Assembly (NCBI RefSeq): GCF_902498845.1
Contig: NZ_CABVLM010000010.1
Coordinates: 62,001 to 126,000 of the forward strand
Direction of reading: 5' to 3'
Source of the DNA: Pseudoalteromonas rhizosphaerae
GTDB lineage: Bacteria; Pseudomonadota; Gammaproteobacteria; Enterobacterales; Alteromonadaceae
DNA: 64,000 nucleotides
Shown here: positions 1 to 9,210 of the stretch, piece after piece
Position numbering within the stretch: position 1 is the stretch's first letter
Layout: the number at the start of each line of letters is the position of its first letter
Made by a program: the position numbers and the translations under genes
The notes under the pieces: model-generated
Databases searched by the model: none
Told to the model about the DNA's origin: nothing
Seen by the model: only the letters and a program-made list of their open reading frames with translations

Positions 1-606
1 TCTTTTTAAGATCACACCAAAAGTCAGTGCATTAGTAAGCACCTCAGCTTCAAGGTTGTCATTTAGTTGGCTGTGAGTAAGGTGATAAAAAGGTGTCGCA
101 CTCAAGCTCTGCGTGGTTATGCTTATGTCTAAGTTATTGTCGCTAATCACTGAGCTGATCGGTGATAAATAGACCTTATTTTCGCCCGGAGCTGCAAAAA
201 AATCAGCGCGGTAACTTAATGTCATATCCATCACTTCTTGATAATCAATACGACGATTGGCATTCCCATCATTCGGATTATTTCTGACTGTGCGACCACA
301 ACCTGCAAAACTTGGACATGTTAACGTCGTTGCATTTGAGGTAAATTCAACATGATGAAAATTTAAAGTTGTGGCTGATAAAGTAACATCGTTAATATCT
401 GCAACGTCAATATTTTTTATAGAGCCCGTGTTATCATTGATGATCGTTAATGTACCCGCAGTGGATTGCCAAGGAGCAATATAAAAGCTTACCGTAGAAG
501 ACGTTTCCAGCATGGCCGGTAAAGTATCTGCTGTGCCATTATCTGATGAGCCACCACAACCAACTAATGACATAAGTAAACTAACTGATATAAGTTTTTT
601 AAACAT
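1..606 (-). CDS. Partial lipoprotein with a CxSFxGCG motif (C-terminus outside window)
   Basis: The frame is open from ATG at 606 to the left window edge, so 202 residues are visible and the end is missing. It starts MFKKLISVSLLMSLVGC, a lipoprotein signal with lipobox LVGC and acylated Cys17. The mature part is Ser/Thr/Asn-rich and predicted mainly beta. Residues 97-104 read CPSFAGCG, followed by an Asn/Asp-rich stretch and IDYQE; the large lipoprotein at 1770-4838 has CDSFTGCG followed by IDFGE in the same order. The start lies 9 bp beyond the stop of the upstream barrel gene, so it is the third gene of one operon. No function recognised. The lipoprotein call is strong; kinship with the large lipoprotein is my reading of the two sequences. 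Confidence 0.75.
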   Translation of the reverse strand, partial: MFKKLISVSLLMSLVGCGGSSDNGTADTLPAMLETSSTVSFYIAPWQSTAGTLTIINDNTGSIKNIDVADINDVTLSATTLNFHHVEFTSNATTLTCPSFAGCGRTVRNNPNDGNANRRIDYQEVMDMTLSYRADFFAAPGENKVYLSPISSVISDNNLDISITTQSLSATPFYHLTHSQLNDNLEAEVLTNALTFGVILKR

Positions 607-615
607 CACAAGTCC

Positions 616-1707
616 TTAAAACGCTAACTTCAGGTACCAATTTACATTGGCATAATACGCTTTATCAATATCGAGATTATCAGTCTGTATATTGAAACCA
701 AAATAATCGTTCTCGATACCAAGCAAAAATGCTTCACTTTTTATTTCATAACCACCAATTACTGCCCAATGATCCCAAAAGTGCATGCGTGCTTTTAATT
801 GAGAAAACGTATCTTGATCAAATTGTTTAACCATCAGCTCAGTAGAAAACAAATCGTTAATGCGATAATCTGCATAAACTTTGATACGCACCGGCATATC
901 AAATTTATGCGTGACTTCGTTGCCATACTCAGACGTTGCTAAGCGTACTGTTGGCTCAGTGACAATATCCCCATCATCGTTTTCAGTAAACGGGACCTCT
1001 GTTGTATAACCATTTGCAAAACCGCTTTTTTCATACTCAGTTTCATACAGTAAGTCTTGTGCAAGTAGCCCAACGCTTAAATCATGGTTTATTTTCCAAT
1101 TAACTGCTAAATCAACGCTGTACCCTAAGCCGGATGGGTTCTCATCTGGAGTAAATCGCTTAAATAAAATATCTTTCGAAAAATAAGAGTCGACTGTTAA
1201 TGCGCCTTGGATCTCATCACTATAGACTGTGCCTTCGACTTTCAGATCTTGAAAATGCGTACTAGCAAAAACCGTTAATTTAGGCGTTATTGTTAATGCG
1301 TCAGAGTCTAAAAATTTGAAATCATATAAAACAAACAACCCATTGGTGGTTGATTGCTTACCGTCTAGGTAATAAACATAATTTCTATCTTCAAAAGGCA
1401 GGTCATTTTTTTCAGTATGCAAATAACGCGCGGTATCCGCATCAAAGCTTAAAACATAATCAAAGCGGCTTTGATAACCGACTTTAAAATTTCCATAGCC
1501 AACACCAAACTCAAAAACATTATAAGTAAAGGCGCTATCACCGGATGTTAATGGAGCATCAAAATCATCTATAAATGCTTTAACTGGTTGGGTCTCTGTG
1601 TACACTTCTGAATCGAATGTGGTAAAGACTTGAAACTGCTCTGCAGCGTAACTAATAGGGGTAATTAAAAAAGCGGAAAATCCTAACGTGAGAATTTTTT
1701 TTTTCAT
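616..1707 (-). CDS. Outer-membrane beta-barrel protein of unknown role
   Basis: 363 residues with a cleavable signal peptide (MKKKILTLGFSAFLITPISYAA) followed by a mature chain of alternating polar and aromatic strands, acidic loops and a C-terminal Phe after WYLKLA, the usual signature of a protein inserted by the Bam machinery. Repeated strand-like pieces such as FEFGVGYGNFKVGYQSRFDY support a porin-like or OmpA-like barrel. It lies between two lipoprotein genes (62 bp from the upstream one, 9 bp from the downstream one), so it is likely to work with them at the outer membrane. I do not recognise the family. A general porin is possible but its co-transcription with lipoproteins argues for a dedicated complex. 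Confidence 0.7.
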   Translation of the reverse strand: MKKKILTLGFSAFLITPISYAAEQFQVFTTFDSEVYTETQPVKAFIDDFDAPLTSGDSAFTYNVFEFGVGYGNFKVGYQSRFDYVLSFDADTARYLHTEKNDLPFEDRNYVYYLDGKQSTTNGLFVLYDFKFLDSDALTITPKLTVFASTHFQDLKVEGTVYSDEIQGALTVDSYFSKDILFKRFTPDENPSGLGYSVDLAVNWKINHDLSVGLLAQDLLYETEYEKSGFANGYTTEVPFTENDDGDIVTEPTVRLATSEYGNEVTHKFDMPVRIKVYADYRINDLFSTELMVKQFDQDTFSQLKARMHFWDHWAVIGGYEIKSEAFLLGIENDYFGFNIQTDNLDIDKAYYANVNWYLKLAF

Positions 1708-1769
1708 ACTTATTTCACTTGTTATTATTTTAGCTAAGAGGGAGAGTACTCTCCCTCTTAAAGTTACTT

Positions 1770-4700
1770 TTACTTAGACGAATCTAAGAAAGTAATATCT
1801 GTGTAATCGATGACTTCGCCATCATAATATTTAACAGATATACCATTTGTTATTTCTGTAACCTGTCCGAATTCCGTAATCATATTATTGAAATTAGCAT
1901 TAACAGACCCAGAGAAATCTTCACCATCTCGAGCGCCAATGAACAACTCGTAACCAAACCCATTATGTAATTGAATTTCTAATCCGTAAAGGTCTTCTTG
2001 ATAGTTACCATCAATAGAAATAGTTGCGGTAAAGTTAAGGCCTGAAGTTAATCCTGAAGCCGTAATTGCAGCTATACTAGAAGAGTCGGTTCCTGCTAAT
2101 GAAAGTGTACCCACAAAACCAGAATCACCATCAATTATTTCGACTCTGCTCCAACCATTTACAGCCAATACAGTTCCATCAATAGCCGTATCTGAGTTAA
2201 CTTCTTCCTCAAAGTCAATTGCTAAACATGAGTCAGATTGCTCTGTTGAGATTACGCCATAGTAAGCATCAACACAATCTTCTAAAGCATCACTCATGTT
2301 AGCTAGTGTTTCGATTTTAATAACCGCACCATCTTCGCTTTTTATCATACCACCAAAAGCAAAAATAAGTGCTTTGTTGTTGATGGAGCCATTCACAGTA
2401 ACCTTTTCGCCTGTTACTGTATTCATAAGATCCAGCTCTAAATCATCTTTATCAAAACTGTAAGTCCAAGCTGGATAGCGAGTTGAAACCACATCAACTC
2501 CTTCATCGCCATAATCCCATGCTTCAGTCAATACGTCGTAGATTACTTCTGAAATATCAAATAAAGCTTGGCCACCAGTTTTAGTTATAAGCGTAGCACT
2601 ACGCGCTTGTTCTGTTCCTGCTTTTACCTTAACTAACAGCTCAAACTTAACAATTGTGGATTTAGCATTTGTTTCAAGAGTTGTAGCTGTTGTAAGAGCA
2701 GTAGCGGCTTTATCAGCAAGTTCAGTTGCAAACGCAGTACTTAATTTTGCAGCTGCTGATAATTCAGCGGCCATTGTTTTATCAATTTCTTCGGAAGCAA
2801 TCGCCGCTAACGATGCAGCAGCAGTTTCAGCTTGGTCAGCAGCACTGGCAAGTTCATTTGCTTTAGTACTAAGAGCCATAGCCTGGATAATTGCAGATTG
2901 TGCTGATGCAAGAGCAGCTACAGCATTTTCTTTTGTATCAAGCATTGCTGCATCAACAGCCATCATAGCCGTCGATAAATCGGCTTGAGCAACCATTGCA
3001 GCTGAATCAGCTGAACCTAGTGAGGTATTGGCAACACTAGCATTATTTTTGGCAACATCTAGTGCTAATTCAAATGCTGCTACAGCCTCATTAGAACGTG
3101 CTTCTTCTTCTGCAATACCTTCAATTAACGTAACAACGGCAGAAAGTTGTGCTGTTATGGCATTGACTAACACATCTGATTTATCTGTTAGTTGCTGATA
3201 TTCATCCCCTAAACCTGCGGCAGTGCTGGCAATTGAAGTGGCTGAATTAAGCGCAGCAGAAAGCTCTACTTGCAACTGGCTATACGCTACTTTATTACCC
3301 GATAAAATGAATACTGCTGAACTATAAGCGAGTACTTTATCCGTTGTATCTAAACCTGCATCCCCCAATTCTTTAACTGTATTGAGTTCAGTCACGCCCT
3401 TAGAAACGGAAGTTGTAGCAGTTGCTAATGCGCTAGTGATAGTTGTTATTTGTGATTCTAATTCTGCAGCTACTTTAGCTACAAAGTCATCACCAGCATC
3501 ACAGTTATCTTCACAGCCAATCTTCTCTAATGCTTTTTTTACTTCTTTTGCGGTTTCATTTAAATCTTTATCTAAGCCTTTTTCTTTTGCTTTTGCTTGC
3601 ACATCTTCAACAGCTTTAGTGGCTTTATCTTTGAGTTTTGCAATCTCATCAGGATCGGTAATACCTAAGTTTTCAGCAACTTTAGTAAATGCTTCATCAA
3701 TGCCTTCACCTGTTACTACTGCGGCAAAAATAAGGCTAGTATTCTCAACGGCTTTTTGTAGTTCAGCTGCAATCTTTTGGACAATTTCATTGTCACTGTT
3801 GCTTACTTTGCCTTCTTTAACCGCGGCAGACAAACTTGCAATCAGGTCTTTTAATGAGCCATTGGCACCCGCCCCCGCAACAGACTGCAATGAAACGGCA
3901 GTTTGAACTAATGCCAAAGTACCTGCATCCAGTGAATCACCTTCGCCAATATCACTGAAGTCAACCGCACCACCAAGAGAAATATCACCAAGTAAAGAAG
4001 CTGCTTTAATTGCGGTATCAGGGCCTAATATTTGAATTAATGTTTTTAAACTTGCCGCTGCAACTGCTTCATCGGAGACTGTTGAACCATCTTTAGCGCC
4101 ATCTAACAATATTTTTGCTGCAATACTTGTATAAAGAGTCACATTAGCAAAGTACTGCTGTGCACCACTCCCATCACCTTCCGCAAAATTAATACCACGA
4201 GCACTTGCAGGCGCTACTGGCGCTTTAATAAACTTAACAACCTGTAGTTCAAGATCGTCTTTGTACCATTCGCCAAAATCAATCGCAGTATCACCATTAT
4301 TTATCATCCCAGCGTCTTCAGATGCTGCTGGGGCTTCATCATAGCTGCCACAACCAGTAAATGAATCACATTTAACCATACTGTCATCATCTTCTTTCGA
4401 CGTACTCACCGTAATATAAAGTGCTCCCGTAAAGCCGTCTTCAAGGTAAATATTATAGGCACCCGTGATTGATGTCATTGTCTCAGTTGGATTAGCTGCC
4501 GCAACCATTGCCTGTGCTTTGGCATCAGCATCAGCTTGAGAAGTCGCCGATTCTGCAGTATAGCTTGCATCAGACGCAGCCTCTAAACGATACGCAACGG
4601 GAACAGGTTCACCCGAGTCATCGACTGTAGATACTGTCACTACAGCATTTTTTAACGAACCTTTTACCGCTTTCCCAGATACTTGGGTATTAAAATTAGT

Positions 4701-4838
4701 GCTGACTTCGCCTTTATATACTGTAACTGGGTCAGGCTTGTTATAGTTATTATCATTATCTGAACCACAACCAGTTAGGCCGAGAGTCAATGCAACCGAG
4801 GCTGCAATTGGGGTAAATTTAATTATTCTTTTCGCCAT
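1770..4838 (-). CDS. Very large Ala-rich helical lipoprotein
   Basis: 1022 residues. The lipobox LTGC places the acylated Cys at 24, followed by an Asp/Asn-rich tether. Residues about 40-150 (SGKAVKGSLKNAVVTV, then GAYNIYLEDGFTGALYITVS) resemble a carboxypeptidase-regulatory-like beta sandwich. CDSFTGCG follows at 157-164. Residues about 330-760 are dominated by Ala, Glu, Lys and Ser and are expected to form long helices or coiled coil. The last 250 residues are beta-rich. The start is supported by AGGAG six bases before the ATG. It is the first gene of an operon with a barrel protein and a second lipoprotein sharing the cysteine motif. Function unknown; it could be a surface-exposed or periplasm-spanning scaffold. 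Confidence 0.75.
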   Translation of the reverse strand: MAKRIIKFTPIAASVALTLGLTGCGSDNDNNYNKPDPVTVYKGEVSTNFNTQVSGKAVKGSLKNAVVTVSTVDDSGEPVPVAYRLEAASDASYTAESATSQADADAKAQAMVAAANPTETMTSITGAYNIYLEDGFTGALYITVSTSKEDDDSMVKCDSFTGCGSYDEAPAASEDAGMINNGDTAIDFGEWYKDDLELQVVKFIKAPVAPASARGINFAEGDGSGAQQYFANVTLYTSIAAKILLDGAKDGSTVSDEAVAAASLKTLIQILGPDTAIKAASLLGDISLGGAVDFSDIGEGDSLDAGTLALVQTAVSLQSVAGAGANGSLKDLIASLSAAVKEGKVSNSDNEIVQKIAAELQKAVENTSLIFAAVVTGEGIDEAFTKVAENLGITDPDEIAKLKDKATKAVEDVQAKAKEKGLDKDLNETAKEVKKALEKIGCEDNCDAGDDFVAKVAAELESQITTITSALATATTSVSKGVTELNTVKELGDAGLDTTDKVLAYSSAVFILSGNKVAYSQLQVELSAALNSATSIASTAAGLGDEYQQLTDKSDVLVNAITAQLSAVVTLIEGIAEEEARSNEAVAAFELALDVAKNNASVANTSLGSADSAAMVAQADLSTAMMAVDAAMLDTKENAVAALASAQSAIIQAMALSTKANELASAADQAETAAASLAAIASEEIDKTMAAELSAAAKLSTAFATELADKAATALTTATTLETNAKSTIVKFELLVKVKAGTEQARSATLITKTGGQALFDISEVIYDVLTEAWDYGDEGVDVVSTRYPAWTYSFDKDDLELDLMNTVTGEKVTVNGSINNKALIFAFGGMIKSEDGAVIKIETLANMSDALEDCVDAYYGVISTEQSDSCLAIDFEEEVNSDTAIDGTVLAVNGWSRVEIIDGDSGFVGTLSLAGTDSSSIAAITASGLTSGLNFTATISIDGNYQEDLYGLEIQLHNGFGYELFIGARDGEDFSGSVNANFNNMITEFGQVTEITNGISVKYYDGEVIDYTDITFLDSSK

Positions 4839-5229
4839 GAAAATCTCCTAGAGTGCTTGTTAGCAAATAGCATTACTGAAATCGTAGCCTATATTAATAT
4901 CAACAGTCATTTAAGTTAAAATTATGTATCAAACCGTATCAAGTTAACGCAATAAGCTACTTTGTTATTACATGTTATCAACTTACCACCAATATATGAC
5001 AATTTATGGAAAAATGTAATTTTAATTACACCTGTAAATAATCAACTGACAGGCTCAAAGAATTTATATATCCAGTAAGAAAATAAAAAATAAAAACATT
5101 TAAAAACAAGTTCTTAATTATTTTTCATTTGTTTTTTAATTGATTGGGGAACAGATAAGAGATGAAATGTTAACCGAAAGATATAAAATAATGCAAATCC
5201 ATTTACATTCATTCACATAAATAAGAGAG
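4839..5229 (-). other. AT-rich intergenic region carrying the leader of the lipoprotein operon
   Basis: About 390 bp without a credible open reading frame, lying between the end of prpF and the first lipoprotein gene. It must hold the promoter of the lipoprotein/barrel operon (minus strand). I see A/T tracts and several TTGATA-like or TATTAA-like hexamers but no pair with good spacing, so I name no promoter. An AGGAG ribosome-binding site lies just before the ATG at 4838. Confidence 0.4.
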
Positions 5230-5255
5230 GAAAAGTAACTTAGCAGTCACTTTTC
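5230..5255 (-). terminator. Probable terminator of the methylcitrate operon
   Basis: Just after the prpF stop, GAAAAGT (5230-5236) pairs perfectly with ACTTTTC (5249-5255), and two further pairs form beyond a mismatch. On the minus strand it is followed by only a moderately U-rich tract, so termination may be weak. Confidence 0.5.
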
Positions 5256-5270
5256 GTTTTCTTACATTAA

Positions 5271-6446
5271 TTAATTCGCCTCAGGTACTCGGACAACGCC
5301 TTCCATTAGCACACGAGCACTGCGACTCATACTGGCCTTGGTTACCTGCCACTTACCGTTTTGAAGTATCGCTTGCGCGCCTACAGTTAATGTACCTGAC
5401 GGATGGCCAAAATTAACTTCGCTCAACTGACCGCCACCAGCTGCAAGATTAACGAGCGATCCTGCTATCGCAGCTGCGGTGCCGATTGCAACAGCGGCAG
5501 TCCCCATCATGGCATGATGAAGTTTCCCCATCGACATGGCACGTACCAGTAGGTTGATATTATCACTGTGAATTTCTTTACCGCTTGAAGCTAGATATGT
5601 CATTGGTTTATTAATAAATGCCACTTTTGGTGTATGTTGACGCGCTGCCGCCTCACTAATATGAGCGATCAAGCCCATTTTTACTGCTCCATGCGCTCTA
5701 ATAGACTCAAGCTTAGCTAATGCTTGTTCGTCATTATTTATATCATCTTGAAGTTCAGTGCCGGTATAGCCGATATCTGCTGCATTAACAAAAATAGTAG
5801 GGATACCCGCGTTGATCATAGTGGCTCTAAGTACACCAAACTCAGGGACTGCTAGTTCATCTACCACATTGCCTGTTGGAAATAGCGCACCATCGCCATC
5901 CGCTGGATCAATGAACTCTAATTTCACCTCAGCGGCGGGAAATGTCACCCCGTCGAGTTCAAAGTCACCCGTTTCTTGTACTTCACCATTGGTCATTGGC
6001 ACATGCACTAAAATGCTTTTTTTAATATTAGCTTGCCAAACTCGCACTATAGCCATACCGTTTTCTGGAATACGGCTAGCATCAACAAGACCATTACTAA
6101 TTGCAAATGCGCCAACTGCAGAAGTTAAATTGCCGCAGTTTCCGCTCCAATCAACAAACGCTTTATCAATAGCAACTTGGCCAAATAAGTAATCAACATC
6201 GTGATCAGCTTGCTCACTTTTACTTAAAATAACGGTTTTACTGGTACTAGAAGTAGCCCCCCCCATACCATCGGTTTGTTTGCCATATGGATCTGGGCTA
6301 CCAATCACTCGCAGCAATAAATTATCTCGCACAGAACCTGCCACTTGTGCAGCCTCTGGTAAATCGCTGAGATTAAAGAATACCCCTTTACTAGTGCCAC
6401 CGCGCATGTAGGTGGCAGGTACTTTAATTTGTGGTTTAAATGTCAT
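5271..6446 (-). CDS. prpF: 2-methylaconitate cis-trans isomerase PrpF
   Basis: 391 residues, the usual length for PrpF. It converts the 2-methyl-trans-aconitate made by AcnD into 2-methyl-cis-aconitate for hydration to methylisocitrate. The N-terminus PATYMRGGTSKGVFF is the conserved PrpF opening, and SGNCGNLTSAVGAFAI carries a Cys matching the diaminopimelate-epimerase-like fold of the family. It is the last gene of the prp operon, 11 bp after acnD, as in other acnD/prpF clusters. In such clusters the AcnD-PrpF pair replaces PrpD. Cytoplasmic, no oddities seen. Confidence 0.95.
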   Translation of the reverse strand: MTFKPQIKVPATYMRGGTSKGVFFNLSDLPEAAQVAGSVRDNLLLRVIGSPDPYGKQTDGMGGATSSTSKTVILSKSEQADHDVDYLFGQVAIDKAFVDWSGNCGNLTSAVGAFAISNGLVDASRIPENGMAIVRVWQANIKKSILVHVPMTNGEVQETGDFELDGVTFPAAEVKLEFIDPADGDGALFPTGNVVDELAVPEFGVLRATMINAGIPTIFVNAADIGYTGTELQDDINNDEQALAKLESIRAHGAVKMGLIAHISEAAARQHTPKVAFINKPMTYLASSGKEIHSDNINLLVRAMSMGKLHHAMMGTAAVAIGTAAAIAGSLVNLAAGGGQLSEVNFGHPSGTLTVGAQAILQNGKWQVTKASMSRSARVLMEGVVRVPEAN

Positions 6447-6457
6447 GACTGTTTTCC

Positions 6458-9064
6458 TTATACACTTTGCGTGGCTTCTAAAAAGTCTTGAGCAAAGCGT
6501 TGTAATACGCCACCTGCAGCATAAATGGATAGTTCTTCTTGAGTATCAATACGGCACTTTGTTGGCACATTTAATACTTCACCATTAGTGCGGGTAATCG
6601 TTAAATTAACGCTCGCACCTGGTGTTAATTCACCAGTTACATCGTAACTTTCACTACCTTCTAGCTTAAGCGTTTTACGGGTGGTGCCCGCTTTAAATTC
6701 CAGCGGTAATACACCCATACCAATTAAGTTAGTACGGTGTATACGCTCAAAACCTTCTGCAGCAATAACTTCAACGCCTGCTAAACGCACGCCTTTGGCT
6801 GCCCAATCACGAGAAGAACCTTGTCCATAGTCAGCTCCTGCAACAATAATTAATGGTTGTTTGCGCTGCATATAGGTTTCGATTGCTTCCCACATCCGAG
6901 TAACTTTGCCCTCAGGCTCAATACGGGCATATGAGCCTTGTTTCACTTCGCCATTTTCAATCACCATTTCATTAAGTAATTTAGGATTAGCAAAAGTTGC
7001 ACGTTGTGCAGTTAAATGGTCGCCGCGGTGCGTTGCATACGAATTAAAGTCTTCTTCTGGCACACCCATATGCGTTAAGTACTCACCTGCTGCACTACTG
7101 GCCATAATTGCATTTGACGGTGATAAATGATCAGTTGTGATGTTATCGCCAAGTACCGCTAATGCGCGCATGCCTTTCATGGTACGCTCACCAGCGAGTG
7201 CGCCTTCCCAATATGGCGGGCGGCGAATATAAGTACTTTGTGGGCGCCAATCGTAAAGTGGGTCGTTATCTTCACCGTAATCAACGGTTAAATTAAACAT
7301 CGGCTCGTAAACCTTCTTATACTGCTCAGGTTTTACGCTTTGTTTAATCACTGCATCAATCTCTTCATCTGATGGCCAAATATCTTTTAAGGTTACGTCA
7401 TTGCCCTGCAGGTCTTGTCCGAGTACGTCTTTTTCAATATCAAAACGAATAGTTCCTGCAATGGCATAGGCAACTACTAATGGCGGAGACGCTAAAAATG
7501 CTTGCTTAGCGTATGGGTGAATACGGCCATCAAAATTACGATTACCAGAGAGCACTGCCGTGGCGTATAGGTCGCGATCAATCACTTCTTGTTGAATAAT
7601 GGGATCAAGCGCACCACTCATACCGTTGCAGGTAGTGCACGCAAAGCCAACAATACCAAAACCAAGTTGCTCTAATTCTGACAGTAATTTGGCATCTTCA
7701 AGATACGATTGCACTGTTTTTGAACCCGGTGCTAATGAGGTTTTAACCCATGGCTTGCGAGTTAAGCCCTTCGCATTTGCATTACGCGCAATAAGACCAG
7801 CTGCAATGACGTTACGTGGATTACTGGTATTCGTACAACTAGTGATAGCAGCAATAATACAGGCACCGTCCGGCATTAAACCATCTTCATTTTCAACAAC
7901 CCCAGAGATCCCCTGCACTGCCAAATCACTGGTTGAAACACGGCGATGCGGATTTGACGGTCCAGCAATATTGCGGCCAACGCTTGATAGATCAAATTTT
8001 AATACCCGATCGTACTGCGCTGTTTTTAGGCTGTCGCTCCACAGACCGGTAGTTTTTGCGTAATTTTCAACTAAGGCAATTTGCTCTTCTTCACGTCCTG
8101 TTAGGCGTAAGTAATCAATGGTCATCTGGTCGATATAAAACATCGCTGCGGTGGCACCAAATTCTGGTGTCATATTTGAGATAGTAGCGCGATCGCCTAA
8201 TGTCAATGCATCTGCGCCTTCACCATAAAACTCTAAATAGCTTGATACGACACGCTGCCCACGTAAAAACTCAGTGATCGCAAGCACGATATCCGTTGCT
8301 GTAATACCCGGTTGACGTTTGCCACTGAGTTCAACACCAATAATATCAGGCAAACGCATATAAGAGGCGCGGCCAAGCATCACGCTTTCGGCTTCAAGGC
8401 CGCCAACACCTACTGCAATGACACCTAACGCATCAACATGCGGTGTGTGGCTATCAGTACCGACTAAGGTATCAGGAAAAGCAATCCCATCGCGGCTTTG
8501 GATCACCGGCGACATTTTCTCAAGGTTGATTTGATGCATAATGCCGTTACCCGGTGGGATCACATCAATATTTTTAAACGCAGTTTTGGTCCAATTAATA
8601 AAGTGGAAACGGTCATCGTTACGTCTATCTTCAATAGCGCGGTTTTTTTCAAAAGCATCAGGATCAAACCCAGCGTATTCAACGGCTAATGAGTGATCAA
8701 CAATCAACTGTGTTGGTACTACTGGGTTAACTTTAGCTGGATCGCCGCCTTTGGCTGCAATGGCATCACGCAAGCCAGCTAAATCAACCAGTGCTGTTTG
8801 TCCCAAAATATCGTGACAGACTACGCGCGCGGGATACCAAGGGAAATCTAAATCTTGTTTGCGTTCGATAAGCTGCGACAGTGCTGCGGTTAGCATTTGC
8901 GGCTCACAGCGGCGTACTAAATTCTCTGCTAAAACACGTGATGTATAGGGTAAGGCTGCGTACGCACCAGCCTTAATTTCATCAATTGCAGCTTGGGTGT
9001 CAAAATAATCGACATTAGAGTTAGGTAAGGGTTTTCTGTATTTAGTATTGTTTATGATAGTCAT
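6458..9064 (-). CDS. acnD: Fe/S-dependent 2-methylcitrate dehydratase AcnD
   Basis: 868 residues, typical for AcnD and slightly shorter than aconitase A. It dehydrates 2-methylcitrate to 2-methyl-trans-aconitate in propionyl-CoA catabolism. 4Fe-4S ligands are visible as AITSCTNTSNP (Cys about 406) and ACTTCNGMSG (two Cys about 476 and 479). The substrate-binding pieces GTDSHTPH and GADYGQGSSRDWAAKG, conserved in aconitases, are present. The position between prpC and prpF separates it from housekeeping aconitase. A strong hairpin lies in the 146-bp gap before it, so its level may differ from prpBC. Confidence 0.95.
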   Translation of the reverse strand: MTIINNTKYRKPLPNSNVDYFDTQAAIDEIKAGAYAALPYTSRVLAENLVRRCEPQMLTAALSQLIERKQDLDFPWYPARVVCHDILGQTALVDLAGLRDAIAAKGGDPAKVNPVVPTQLIVDHSLAVEYAGFDPDAFEKNRAIEDRRNDDRFHFINWTKTAFKNIDVIPPGNGIMHQINLEKMSPVIQSRDGIAFPDTLVGTDSHTPHVDALGVIAVGVGGLEAESVMLGRASYMRLPDIIGVELSGKRQPGITATDIVLAITEFLRGQRVVSSYLEFYGEGADALTLGDRATISNMTPEFGATAAMFYIDQMTIDYLRLTGREEEQIALVENYAKTTGLWSDSLKTAQYDRVLKFDLSSVGRNIAGPSNPHRRVSTSDLAVQGISGVVENEDGLMPDGACIIAAITSCTNTSNPRNVIAAGLIARNANAKGLTRKPWVKTSLAPGSKTVQSYLEDAKLLSELEQLGFGIVGFACTTCNGMSGALDPIIQQEVIDRDLYATAVLSGNRNFDGRIHPYAKQAFLASPPLVVAYAIAGTIRFDIEKDVLGQDLQGNDVTLKDIWPSDEEIDAVIKQSVKPEQYKKVYEPMFNLTVDYGEDNDPLYDWRPQSTYIRRPPYWEGALAGERTMKGMRALAVLGDNITTDHLSPSNAIMASSAAGEYLTHMGVPEEDFNSYATHRGDHLTAQRATFANPKLLNEMVIENGEVKQGSYARIEPEGKVTRMWEAIETYMQRKQPLIIVAGADYGQGSSRDWAAKGVRLAGVEVIAAEGFERIHRTNLIGMGVLPLEFKAGTTRKTLKLEGSESYDVTGELTPGASVNLTITRTNGEVLNVPTKCRIDTQEELSIYAAGGVLQRFAQDFLEATQSV

Positions 9065-9163
9065 TACAAGACTCGCTAATTTGGTGACGGTGGTCGCACA
9101 CGTATAGCGTGTTTAAGGGATGTATGAAAAAAGAGGCCTTAAAAACTATGCGCTAGTGGCAAT

Positions 9164-9203
9164 GTGCAAAAAATAAAAGGTGAGCGTATTTTCGCCCACC
9201 TTT
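9164..9203 (-). terminator. Intrinsic-terminator-like hairpin between prpC and acnD
   Basis: On the minus strand an 11-bp stem (9203-9193 with 9186-9176, one G-U pair, six-base loop) is followed by a run that is almost all T (9175-9164). This is a textbook rho-independent terminator inside the operon, 8 bp after the prpC stop. It would lower or condition transcription into acnD-prpF. Confidence 0.8.
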
Positions 9204-9210
9204 AATAGTC

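Noticed and set aside
2656..3906. Plus-strand frames antisense to the large lipoprotein
   Set aside because: They mirror the Ala-rich codons of the real gene and show only Ala/Ser-rich text.
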